Origin: Pseudofrankia inefficax
GTDB lineage: Bacteria; Actinomycetota; Actinomycetes; Frankiales; Frankiaceae
DNA length: 64,000 nt
Direction of reading: 5' to 3'
Assembly (NCBI RefSeq): GCF_000166135.1
Contig: NC_014666.1
Location: 6,944,001 to 7,008,000 of the forward strand
The notes under the pieces: generated by a model
What the model was told of the DNA's origin: nothing
Database searches by the model: none
What the model saw: the letters and a program-made list of their open reading frames with translations, nothing else
Shown: positions 1 through 7,903 of the stretch, in pieces
How the letters are laid out: every line of letters starts with the position of its first letter
How positions within the stretch are numbered: the stretch's first letter is position 1
Program-made: the position numbers and the translations under genes

Positions 1-607
1 CGAGATGCTCCAGGGCCAGCCGGGCGCCGCGCGGGTTGTCGGTCACGACGCACGGGGCGTCGACGACGGCCCGGTTCAGCACCACTACCGGCTTCTGCTT
101 GGAGATCATCCGAATCGCCGAGTCGGACATGCGCGAACCGGCGAGGACGATCCCGTCGACCGCTGTCACGGTGCGCTCCAACGCTGAGCGCTCGAGGCGG
201 TCGGACTCCTGGGCGTCGGCCAGCAGGACCGTGTACCCCGCCGCGGCAGCCGCGGCCTGCGCTCCGCGGACGATCTCGGCGAAGAACGGGTTCGCGATGT
301 CCAGGATGACCACAGCGATCATGTTGGTGCGGGCGGTGGACAGAGCCCTGGCGACCGGGTTCGCCCGGTAGCCGAGGTCGTCGGCGACCCGTCTGATGCG
401 CTCGGCGGTCGCCGCGTTCACCCGCCCCGGACGGGAGAAGGCCCGGGAGACGGTCGAGGGAGCGACACCAGCCTGCCGAGCCACGTCGTAGATGGTCACC
501 ATGCGGGGCGCCAGCGCCACTCCTCCCCCCGCGACCCGGTCCGTGCGCGCCATCGCCTCCGAGGCCAATGTCGTCTGCCGCACCGCCCTGACCACCGGCC
601 CAGCCAT
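1..607 (-). CDS. LacI-family transcriptional regulator (C-terminus beyond window)
   Basis: Reads leftward and runs off the window edge, so only the first ~200 residues are visible. A LacI-type helix-turn-helix begins near residue 36 (MVTIYDVARQAGVAPSTVSR), followed by the hinge-helix region (GYRANPVARALST) and the start of the periplasmic-binding-protein-like sensor domain (ANPFFAEIV). The start at 607 is preferred because GAAGGGAA lies about 7 nt upstream. The internal ATG at 502, where most LacI proteins would begin, lacks a well-placed ribosome site, so the extra ~35 N-terminal residues are uncertain. The gene diverges from uidA and is probably its sugar-responsive repressor (inference from position and from LacI-type palindromes in the shared gap). 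Confidence 0.9.
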   Translation of the reverse strand, partial: MAGPVVRAVRQTTLASEAMARTDRVAGGGVALAPRMVTIYDVARQAGVAPSTVSRAFSRPGRVNAATAERIRRVADDLGYRANPVARALSTARTNMIAVVILDIANPFFAEIVRGAQAAAAAAGYTVLLADAQESDRLERSALERTVTAVDGIVLAGSRMSDSAIRMISKQKPVVVLNRAVVDAPCVVTDNPRGARLALEHL

Positions 608-667
608 CGCGCGTTCCCTTCAGCAGCGGTCCGAGGCGGCAACGGTAGGCGCCCGCGAACCCAAACT

Positions 668-679
668 GCAACCGGTTCT
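668..679. promoter_or_regulatory. candidate LacI-type operator (GCAACCGGTTCT)
   Basis: Short palindrome centred on CG (AACCGGTT core at 670-677) between the divergent regulator and uidA. LacI-family operators typically have this central CG dyad. It shares its left half (GCAACCG) with the stronger site at 733-746. Assigned by pattern only. Confidence 0.4.
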
Positions 680-732
680 CGGCTGAAGCCTGGTCAGATG
701 CGCGCTCCCTCGAAACGAGGGCGGCAACTCAC

Positions 733-746
733 GGCAACCGATTGCC
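733..746. promoter_or_regulatory. candidate LacI-type operator (GGCAACCGATTGCC)
   Basis: Fourteen-base near-perfect palindrome with a central CG dyad; only one symmetric pair departs from perfect symmetry. It lies about 130 nt upstream of uidA, in the gap shared with the divergent LacI-type gene. This is the form expected for the binding site of that regulator (inference). Confidence 0.55.
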
Positions 747-873
747 ACATCTCACCGCCGTGTGACCTACTGCGCAGGCGTCACCGCGAACCGGTCGGAT
801 GCCTGCCCCGGCGGGATTCGACACGGACAGTGCGCTCACCACGGCTCCAGGCATCCATCGCAGGAGGACACCG

Positions 874-2655
874 ATGCTGCGTCCGCAGGACAGTGCCACC
901 CGTGAACGCCGTCGCGTCGAGGGACTCTGGCTGTTCCGCCTCGACCCGCAGGCACGTGGCCACGCGGACAGGTGGTGGCGCGGCCGGCTGGCCGAGGCGC
1001 GGGAGGTCCCGGTCCCGGCCAGCTACAACGACGTGTTCGCCGACGCCGCGACCCGTGACCACGTCGGCGACGCCTGGTACCAGACGACGGTGCGCGTGCC
1101 CCGCGGCTGGGCCGGGCAGCGTGTGGTGCTGCGGTTCGACGCGGTCACCCACCGTGCCGTGGTCTGGGTCGACGAGGTCGAGGTCGCCCGGCACGAGGGC
1201 GGCTACACCCCCTTCGAGGCCGACATCACCGAGGTGGCACGGCCGGGCGCCGAGATCCGGGTGACGGTGGTGGTCAACAACGAGCTGACCTGGCAGTCCG
1301 TCCCTCCGGGCATCGTCCAGGACACCGCCACCGGCAGACAGCAGATCTACTTCCACGACTTCTTCAACTACGCCGGTCTGCACCGCCCCGTCTGGCTCTA
1401 CAGCACCCCGCGGGCCCACCTCAGCGACGTCACCGTCGTGACCGCGCTGGCGGGAACCGAAGGCACCGTCGACTATCGGGTCGACGTCACGGGTGGTGAC
1501 GATCTGGCCGTCCGCGCGGTGCTGACCGACGCCGAGGGAACCGCGGTGGCCAGGGCCACCGGGACGGCGGGGGTCCTCACCGTGGCCGACGTCCACCCGT
1601 GGCGGCCCGGCGAGGGGTACCTGTACGACCTGCTCCTGGAGGTCGTCGACGGCGCCGAGGTGGTCGACGCCTACTCGCTGCCTGTCGGCGTGCGCACCGT
1701 GGAGGTCCGGGGAACGAAGTTCCTCATCAACGGGGAGCCGTTCTACTTCACCGGGTTCGGCCGGCACGAGGACCTGCCCGTCCGTGGCAAGGGCCACGAC
1801 GACGTCTTCATGGTGCACGACTTCGCGCTGATGGAGTGGACCGGCGCCAACTCGTTCCGCACGTCGCACTACCCCTATGCCGAGGAGGTTCTCGACTACG
1901 CCGACCGGCATGGCTTCGTCGTCATCGACGAGACCGCCGCCGTCGGCCAGAACACGGCCATCGCCGGCGGCATCGTCGGCGGCGGGCAGTCGTTCCCGAC
2001 CTTCTCGCCCGAGACCATCAACGACGCCAGCCGTGAGATCCACGCCCAGGCGATCCGCGAACTCGTGACCCGGGACAAGAACCACCCCAGCGTCGTGCTG
2101 TGGTGCGTCGCGAACGAGCCGGAGTCGACCACGCCCGCATCGGTGGAGTACTTCGAGCCGTTGTTCGCCCTGACCCGCAAGCTCGACCCCACCCGGCCGG
2201 TCGGCTACGTCAACATGCTGCTCGCGACGCCGGACAGGGACCTGCTCAGGCCGCTGGCCGATGTCATCATGCTCAACCGCTACTGGGGCTGGTACCTGAA
2301 CACCGGCGACCTGGCCGGCGCCGAGTCCAACTGGCAGGCCGAGCTTGAGGCGTGGGCGGCCCATGGCAGGCCCATCATCGTCACCGAGTACGGCGCCGAC
2401 ACCGTCGCCGGGCTGCACACCGTGCCGGCGGCACCGTGGAGCGAGGAATACCAGGTCGAGTACCTGGAGATGAACCACCGCGTCTTCGACCGCGTCGACG
2501 CCGTCGTCGGCGAACACGTGTGGAACTTCGCCGACTTCGCCACCAAGCCCGGCATCATGCGGGTCGACGGCAACAAGAAGGGCGTCTTCACCCGCGACCG
2601 CCGGCCCAAGTCCGCCGCCTTCGCCCTACGCCGCCGCTGGCACTCGGCTACCTGA
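874..2655 (+). CDS. uidA: beta-glucuronidase (glycoside hydrolase family 2)
   Basis: About 593 residues, matching the length of Escherichia coli GusA and strongly similar along its whole length. The opening MLRP, the sugar-binding-domain phrase GWAGQRVVLRFDAVTH and the ending NKKGVFTRDRRPKSAAF are all recognisable. The general acid/base Glu is at residue 415 (VANEPES) and the nucleophile Glu at 505 (VTEYGAD). It hydrolyses beta-D-glucuronides. No signal peptide is visible, so a cytoplasmic enzyme is expected. The start is fixed by AGGAGG at 862-867, six bases before ATG 874; the upstream in-frame codons have no such site. It is transcribed away from a LacI-type regulator that probably controls it. 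Confidence 0.95.
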   Translation: MLRPQDSATRERRRVEGLWLFRLDPQARGHADRWWRGRLAEAREVPVPASYNDVFADAATRDHVGDAWYQTTVRVPRGWAGQRVVLRFDAVTHRAVVWVDEVEVARHEGGYTPFEADITEVARPGAEIRVTVVVNNELTWQSVPPGIVQDTATGRQQIYFHDFFNYAGLHRPVWLYSTPRAHLSDVTVVTALAGTEGTVDYRVDVTGGDDLAVRAVLTDAEGTAVARATGTAGVLTVADVHPWRPGEGYLYDLLLEVVDGAEVVDAYSLPVGVRTVEVRGTKFLINGEPFYFTGFGRHEDLPVRGKGHDDVFMVHDFALMEWTGANSFRTSHYPYAEEVLDYADRHGFVVIDETAAVGQNTAIAGGIVGGGQSFPTFSPETINDASREIHAQAIRELVTRDKNHPSVVLWCVANEPESTTPASVEYFEPLFALTRKLDPTRPVGYVNMLLATPDRDLLRPLADVIMLNRYWGWYLNTGDLAGAESNWQAELEAWAAHGRPIIVTEYGADTVAGLHTVPAAPWSEEYQVEYLEMNHRVFDRVDAVVGEHVWNFADFATKPGIMRVDGNKKGVFTRDRRPKSAAFALRRRWHSAT

Positions 2656-2665
2656 CCCCGGTCTC

Positions 2666-2716
2666 GTCCCGGCCGGGGCACCGTCCCGGCCGGGGCACCG
2701 TCCCGGCCGGGCTGCC
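2666..2716. repeat. 17-bp tandem repeat just downstream of uidA
   Basis: The unit GTCCCGGCCGGGGCACC occurs twice exactly (2666-2682, 2683-2699) and a third time imperfectly (2700-2716). Each unit contains the self-complementary CCGGCCGG, so the RNA could fold into short hairpins and may end the uidA transcript. No U-tract follows. Confidence 0.7.
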
Positions 2717-3451
2717 GTCGGCTGTCTGAACACCCGGCAGCACATCGAGGACCGCGAAGTCGACACCCTCCTCAACCAGCACCAGACCGGACCGCCAACC
2801 ACCGACTAGTGCCGCGACCGCCAACGTCTGCCCGTGACCTTGATCGCTGTTTTCGCCCTCTGGTGGCTGCGAAACAGACCCGGCAACGACCACCGGAGGG
2901 CCGAAGCGGCGATCATGGAACGCCGAAACGGGCGAACCTTGCCGGAGGTGGCACTAGCTGGCGGCGCAGCATCACGAGCTGGTGGCATAGGACCGCGATT
3001 CTCACCATCCTTCTCGCCAGGCCGGCGACCCAGTCCGACGACGCCGAGAAGCGTGCACACGAGCAGGAACGCCGCTGTCGACAGCATGCCGCCGTGATCC
3101 CTACCTACTGTTCACCCCGGTCAACGCCCTTAATCGTCCCGTCGCACCCCACCCGCTTGTTCGACGCTTGGGCCGCTCGCAGTTGGTCACCAGCTGCGCA
3201 CCGACTGCCAGATCACGAGACCAGCGCGGCACCTTCCGGGACACACGCGTGTGAAGACCAGCGAAAGGCGGAGCGCCGCTCCTAGACGGATGGTATTTTG
3301 CGCCCGGCAGGTGATCTGGTTTCTCCGGGGCTGGTCGAGATTCACGTTCGTCTCGGCGGTCGGTGTCGCGACTGGGCACCGGTGGGCGAGGTCCGGCCGC
3401 TGGAAAGCAAGCATCTTGAGGGAGCCTGCGGGTTTCCTCCTGGGGGAGGAT
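2717..3451. other. gene-poor stretch, no supported gene
   Basis: About 735 bases between uidA and the lipoprotein gene. Open frames here are short and resemble no family I know. One feature stands out: an imperfect inverted repeat, 2841-2860 against 2896-2915, matching at 16 of 20 positions around a 35-base loop. Probably degraded DNA at the edge of the accessory region. Confidence 0.4.
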
Positions 3452-4309
3452 GTGCCGGTACCCCGTCGGATATCTCAGTTAGCCAGGTTGACCTGTGCCG
3501 CCGTCGCGCTGACGGTCGCCGCACCAGCCTGCTCAGCTCCAGACGTCCTCACATCGAGCTCGTCGGGGCACGCCCTCGCGCCCATCATCTTGGACGTGGT
3601 CGGCAATCAGCTGGTATCGATCGCATCCGACGCCGTCGATGCGGCCTTCCCGGGTGTAGGGGAGATCGTGAGGATCGGTGGTGGGTACGCGCTCGGCGCG
3701 TTGGAGAAGGCGATCACCGCTGCGCAGTCCCCTGCCGCCGCGACCTCCGCCTCTGGCGAAATGTCGATCCTGCTGATCGTCAAGCAGACCATCAACGGCC
3801 AGGTCGAGGCCAGTATATTCAGGATCACAACGAGCCATCATCTACAGATCGCGATGAATGGCAGTTTCGTCGAGGAAATCGCTCCCGGCGAGATAACCCT
3901 CACGGCCGCACCGGGCACAGACTCAAGGATCGCCATAGAAGATCCGAGCGCCGGCCAGGTCGGGTATCACAGTGGGCAGTTTGGGGCGGCCGACAACCTG
4001 AACATGGACATGGGCAGTACCAACGTACCGCACAGTCTGGCCGAGATCGGCCCAAGTTCCTGGGATATTCTCCAATGGTTCAACGGTACTGTCGCCGCGG
4101 TGTGGCACGGGTCCGGATCGCCGACGTTGGCTGAATGCGTGTCGTTACCACCCCAGATATGGACCGCCCATCTGACCTATGATAACCCTGGCAGCATCTG
4201 GTGCGTCCACACATCCGAGGGGCGCTACGGCGCCGTAGAATACGTGAGTTATGATTTCGGAAAATTGAAATTCAGCTACGTGCTATGGAAGAAGCCCGGC
4301 GACGAGTAA
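3452..4309 (+). CDS. putative secreted lipoprotein of unknown function
   Basis: About 285 residues from GTG 3452, which directly follows GGGGGAGGA (3442-3450). The N-terminus looks like an export signal: basic residues (VPRR), a hydrophobic stretch (LTCAAVALTVAAPA), then a Cys in AAPACSAP that could be lipidated, although the lipobox is not canonical. A Gly/Ile/Val-rich segment follows (DVVGNQLVSIASDAV through GGGYALGALEKAI), then a beta-rich C-terminal half ending KKPGDE. I recognise no family. Base composition is less GC-rich than its neighbours, consistent with transfer. The frame remains open upstream to 3251, so an earlier start is possible. Confidence 0.6.
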   Translation: MPVPRRISQLARLTCAAVALTVAAPACSAPDVLTSSSSGHALAPIILDVVGNQLVSIASDAVDAAFPGVGEIVRIGGGYALGALEKAITAAQSPAAATSASGEMSILLIVKQTINGQVEASIFRITTSHHLQIAMNGSFVEEIAPGEITLTAAPGTDSRIAIEDPSAGQVGYHSGQFGAADNLNMDMGSTNVPHSLAEIGPSSWDILQWFNGTVAAVWHGSGSPTLAECVSLPPQIWTAHLTYDNPGSIWCVHTSEGRYGAVEYVSYDFGKLKFSYVLWKKPGDE

Positions 4310-4479
4310 GCCCTGACCGACATCCTGCGGCCGTCTACCCTCGCCACCCGCGGCGCCCCTATGCCATCGCCGACGTCCAGTACCGATGCCGCCAAAAGGC
4401 GCGGATTACGACCTGAGATCAAAAGCGGCTGAATCCGGACGGATCCTGATCATCCGCGAGTTCGGGCAACAGCAGTTGG

Positions 4480-4932
4480 TCACGACAGCCAGCAAGCCGC
4501 GGCAGCGATCGGACCGGCCGCACACCAGCTGGATTTCAGATCTGCCTTGAAGATCTCAACCGACGCGAGCCGCCGCACATTGACGGCGGGCACGACGCCG
4601 CTTTCGTCAACCGCGCGGGCGGCTATCCATGAGTGAGCGTCGATCTCACTGTCCCTGAGATACCGGGCAGCTGCCGCAACGCGCGGACCGCGCAGCAGCT
4701 CGATTTCGGCAGTCGCGGCATGCAGATTGCCGTCCTCGGACCGCTCACGCTGCCCGACGATCGCCTGGGCGTAGCTCGCGCTGATCGCCCGAAGAAACCG
4801 TGCGTAGACAACGCGCTTCTCCGCTGTGAACGACTCATCCCGCTCCCAGCGCCGACCGCGTCGCGCCTGCGTCCCCTGCGCTACCACGCCGATCACGATG
4901 CCGAGCAAGCTTCCGACCACGACCTGCGTCAT
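4480..4932 (-). CDS. small single-pass membrane protein, unknown function
   Basis: About 150 residues. The N-terminus is one hydrophobic helix (VVVGSLLGIVIGVVAQ), followed by a basic segment (QARRGRRWERD) and a helical cytoplasmic domain containing EKRVVYARFLRAISASYAQA. I believe such small proteins are widespread and uncharacterised in actinomycetes, but cannot name a family. The start codon at 4932 sits inside the antisense of a broken integrase gene, and its ribosome site is weak (GAAGG, 1-2 nt away). The original 5' end may therefore have been replaced at a recombination junction. Confidence 0.55.
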   Translation of the reverse strand: MTQVVVGSLLGIVIGVVAQGTQARRGRRWERDESFTAEKRVVYARFLRAISASYAQAIVGQRERSEDGNLHAATAEIELLRGPRVAAAARYLRDSEIDAHSWIAARAVDESGVVPAVNVRRLASVEIFKADLKSSWCAAGPIAAAACWLS

Positions 4933-5200
4933 GCCTTCGCGTCGATGCTCTTCAAGGGCGTCCCGGCCCGGACCGTCATGGAGCTGCTCGACCACTGCAG
5001 GATCACGCCAGCCATGAGCACCCGCACCCACGTCATGCGCGCGAGACCCGCGCGACACCGTGGCCAAGCTCGGCCGCTGGTTCGATGGTGACCAGGACCA
5101 GGCCGAACGGGACGACACGGACGAGGATGACACGGACGGGGGACGACGCCGGCCCGGACCACGACGACGCGATGGACGGCGAGACGGCGAGACGGCGTGA
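4919..5200 (+). pseudogene. tyrosine recombinase (phage-type integrase), C-terminal remnant
   Basis: The + strand encodes HDLRHAFASMLFKG, then VPARTVMELLDHCRI and MSTRTHVM. This is the catalytic C-terminal half-motif (H-x-x-R) of tyrosine recombinases, where HDLRH(T/A)FAS and LGHS..T...Y.HV are diagnostic. After THVM the frame shifts and continues as DTVAKLGRWFDG to a stop at 5200. The catalytic Tyr has become Arg (TRTH instead of TYTH). Nothing recognisable of the rest of the protein precedes ~4919. This is a decayed integrase, evidence that an integrative element once ended near here. Confidence 0.75.
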
Positions 5201-5543
5201 CCGGCCTCGAGCCAGGTCCCACCCACAGATGCGACTGTGCCGTCAGCGGCGGTTCAGCCCCAGGTCCGCCCACTCACCGCGACCGCGCTCCGAGGGCGCA
5301 CCAAGGCGGGAGCGCCGCCAGATGAGCGGGCGCGGACGGTGCTTGAGCTGCTGTGTTCCGTGATTGTGGGTCCCGTGACGAATCGTGGCGAACCCGCACG
5401 GACTGGGTGGCCGTCGTTGCGGGTTCCGGGTGCCCCCGCCCCGACCAACCCCTCGGCGAGCTGGTAGAGTCTGCTACGTCGACGCGGGGGTAACCTGCTC
5501 GACACCAGTAGGACCCAAGTACGCGCAAGACCTCAGGAAGCAT
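5201..5543. other. spacer between integrase remnant and tRNA-Lys
   Basis: About 340 bases with no supported gene. The last part must carry the tRNA promoter. A TAGAGT near 5465 resembles an actinobacterial -10 box, but I see no convincing -35 partner. Confidence 0.3.
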
Positions 5544-5615
5544 GCGCCGCTAGCTCAATGGCAGAGCAGCGGACTCTTAATCCGCGGGTTCGGGGTTCGA
5601 GTCCCTGGCGGCGCA
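5544..5615 (+). tRNA. tRNA-Lys (anticodon CTT)
   Basis: The acceptor stem GCGCCGC (5544-5550) pairs with GCGGCGC (5608-5614) and is followed by discriminator A. The anticodon stem GCGGA/TCCGC (5569-5573, 5581-5585) encloses loop CTCTTAA with anticodon CTT at 5576-5578. The T arm contains GGTTCGAGTCC. CCA is not encoded. tRNA genes are common integration targets, and integrase and excisionase genes lie on either side. Confidence 0.96.
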
Positions 5616-5620
5616 CCCGT

Positions 5621-5645
5621 AAGCCCTGCTACGCAGGGCTTTTTC
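5621..5645 (+). terminator. intrinsic terminator of tRNA-Lys
   Basis: AAGCCCTGC (5621-5629) pairs perfectly with GCAGGGCTT (5633-5641) across loop TAC, followed by a T run. It starts 5 nt after the tRNA 3' end. Confidence 0.9.
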
Positions 5646-5650
5646 CATGT

Positions 5651-5680
5651 CGGGACGATCTTGCCTGCAAGATCGTCCCG
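5651..5680. terminator. second perfect hairpin after tRNA-Lys
   Basis: CGGGACGATCTTG (5651-5663) pairs perfectly with CAAGATCGTCCCG (5668-5680) around a 4-base loop. It is a backup terminator, or a protected recombination end next to the tRNA. There is no T-tract. Confidence 0.55.
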
Positions 5681-5782
5681 CGGAAACCCCGCTCTTTGGG
5701 AACCATGAGCGGTGACCGAGTCGGCCGCCGCTGGGCGTCTTCCCGGGCCCCGCACCCGCAGCCGATTTGGTCGTTTTGTGAG

Positions 5783-5980
5783 TTACATCACATCTTGGTG
5801 GGTGGCGAGCCACGCGGCGACATCTCGCTCTCGGTAACGGACGTAGCGGCCGACTCGGATGCCCCGCGGCCCGTCCCCGGTCGTCCGCCACTTGTAGACC
5901 GTGCTCATCGGAACCCGCAGGAACCGCGCCAGTTCCGGCACCGTCCACAGCCGCTCCGCGTCCTCATCAAGCTCAGCCAT
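5783..5980 (-). CDS. excisionase-type helix-turn-helix protein
   Basis: 65 residues, the usual size for Xis/MerR-like winged-helix proteins. LWTVPELARFLRVPMSTVYKW is the helix-turn-helix, followed by GPRGIRVGRYVRYRERDVAAWL, the typical wing and C-terminus (R-x-x-D-V-x-x-W-L). GGAGG lies about 8 nt before ATG 5980. Such proteins steer the integrase toward excision of integrative elements or act as small repressors. It lies 168 nt past tRNA-Lys, and an integrase remnant lies on the tRNA's other side, so it is probably a survivor of an element that used this tRNA (inference). Confidence 0.85.
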   Translation of the reverse strand: MAELDEDAERLWTVPELARFLRVPMSTVYKWRTTGDGPRGIRVGRYVRYRERDVAAWLATHQDVM

Positions 5981-6514
5981 CCCGGCCACCTCCTCGTCTG
6001 CCCGACCCGACCGGCGCCGCGTCGTGCCCGCCGGTCGCCAGGCCCTGCCACGCCAGCCGTCCTGGGACCTCCATCTGAGGGCCAGTCGAGCGCCGGTAAG
6101 CCGGAACCTGTCTGTCGACGAACGGCGCGCGGCGCCGCACAGGTATGGACGATGAGCACCAGAGTCACCGCCAAGGCCATCCGGACTATCACCGCCGAGG
6201 ACATCGCCCCAGACTCGGTCACCGCCAACGACACCCGCAAAGCCTCGCCGAGGCCATCCGCACGGCCCTCGCCTCAGGTCCCGGCCCTGGAAAGGCCATC
6301 GCCCTCGGACGGCGTCAAAAGACGCCAGAGTGCGGCCCCGCGGCGACCCCCCAACGGCCCGTATCACCACCACGGCGAGCGCGGCCATTGCCATCTGGCA
6401 CACCGGCCACGCCCCGACCACACCACCTGGCGTCCCGTGCGCGAGGATCGACCTCGTTTGAGACCCCGACTGTCCGGACCGGCGACTGCTGCGTCCGCGG
6501 AAAGGCCGTAACCC
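5981..6514. other. stretch without a supported gene
   Basis: About 530 bases between the excisionase-type gene and the nuclease-like gene. A + strand frame from 6152 opens with plausible coding sequence (AKAIRTITAEDIAPDSVTA) and then degrades into Arg/Pro-rich noise. This could be the remnant of a small gene of the same element. No family is recognisable. Confidence 0.3.
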
Positions 6515-7638
6515 GTGATCCCGGTGACCTCGCTCTGCGGCTACCTGCTCGAAGAGTGTCTCGCATCGATGCTGCGCTCCAGCGGATACGAGCTGCTCTC
6601 TGCCGACGATGACCGGGAGGTGCTCTCGCAGCCCAACCCATCTCGGACCTCTTCATCCGCGGCCGGGGCGCGTGGCACCAGGCCGACGTGCTCGGCCAGT
6701 TTCGGTACGTCCCTCCGTTCTCCCTGCCGATCAGACTATTCGTCGAGGCCAAGTTCCAGGCGCGCCCGATTCGCATGCCGGTCGTGCGCAACGGGCACGG
6801 AGTGGTCCACGACATCAACGAGAACGTCGTGGCCACCAGCCCCAAGGGCCCCAAGGACAAGTTGACTCCTGGAAACGGTGGTCGCCGGGTCAGGTCGCGC
6901 TACCACTATTCGTACGCGATCTTCTCCACCAGCGGGTTCGCCGCCACGGCCATCGACTACGCTCTCGCACACCAGATCTCGCTGGTGGATCTTTCGGTTC
7001 CCGCTTTTATGCCCCTTCGCACCGCGATCACTGGGGCCGCCCAGGCCGTCGACATCGTTAGCAAGCGGCTACCGAAAGAGAAGCAGCCCAAGGTCCGCGA
7101 CATCCGCAGGTACATGCGGGACCACCTGAACGTCAGTGGCCACAGGAGCGCGGGGCAAGAACTCGATTCCTCCATTCAGGACGCGCTGCGTTCTCTCGTC
7201 CGGCAACTGCAACACGGCGGGTCACTGGGGCTCGTCCTTGCTTTCCCGGAAGCGCCGTTCGTGCTGGGTCTCGTGACGGACAATCTGGACCGCTTCATCC
7301 AGTACACTCTGACACACCCCGCACACCGCATATGGCTTCGGCGCGACCGTGAGGAAACGGACGGCCGCCATCTCTGGCAGCTACGTCCCCAGGACGCGCC
7401 AAAGGCCTACGTGATGACGTTCACGCTACCCGAGCAGATCGAGAGCTGGATTCTTCACGATGACGAGGAGATCCGGCGTCGCGCCATCACGGTCAAGCGC
7501 AGCCTTCTGAACAGAATCACGATCTACTGGTCGCCCGCTGCGAGCGAGTACGGTCACATATTGCCATTCGTCGACGATGACGATCACATCCGCACATTCC
7601 AGCTCGAATACTCGCGGGAGAACATCACACGCATATAG
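6515..7638 (+). pseudogene. PD-(D/E)XK nuclease-like gene, broken by one frameshift
   Basis: Two frames together make one gene. GTG 6515, preceded by GGAAAGG at 6499-6505, opens IPVTSLCGYLLEECLASMLR. Near 6630 the coherent reading moves to another frame, giving SDLFIRGRGAWHQADVLGQ and RLFVEAKF. H-Q-x-D-x-L-G followed by E-A-K is the pattern of restriction-endonuclease-like (PD-(D/E)XK) proteins; the Lys-bearing motif is at ~6745. The second frame then runs unbroken to 7638, about 316 residues when counted from GTG 6688. Either a genuine frameshift mutation or a sequencing error separates the parts. It lies 265 nt upstream of pglW on the same strand and may have been an accessory defence nuclease (inference). 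Confidence 0.65.
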
Positions 7639-7858
7639 CCCGAATTGCTGCATTCAGTTCGTTCACCAGGATTGGCGCGGCACGCAGGTCCGACTCCGAC
7701 GCCGCAGCTTCACCGCTTGGACGCCCCCCGGGAACGAACTGGATCTACAGGATGGCGGAGCAGCGGAGCAAAAGTTCGGAGCAGGACGGCTACGATCAAG
7801 GGCGGCATCTACCTCGGCAAGCACGGTGGGCTAGTGTCGCGTGCTGGGCAAAAGGGGG

Positions 7859-7884
7859 CGCGACGTCTGAGGGCGGACGTCGCG
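7859..7884. promoter_or_regulatory. inverted repeat in the pglW leader, candidate operator
   Basis: CGCGACGTC (7859-7867) and GACGTCGCG (7876-7884) form a perfect 9-bp inverted repeat with an 8-base spacer, 20-45 nt before the pglW start. It could bind a regulator of the BREX operon or fold in the mRNA leader. A TAGTGT at 7832-7837 just upstream resembles an actinobacterial -10 box. Confidence 0.45.
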
Positions 7885-7903
7885 GGGACGACGGGGAGTC
7901 GGC

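Noticed and set aside
2841-2915. Imperfect inverted repeat as an insertion-sequence end or small RNA
   Set aside because: 16 of 20 matches around a 35-base loop is not unusual at this GC content, and no transposase or target duplication is associated.
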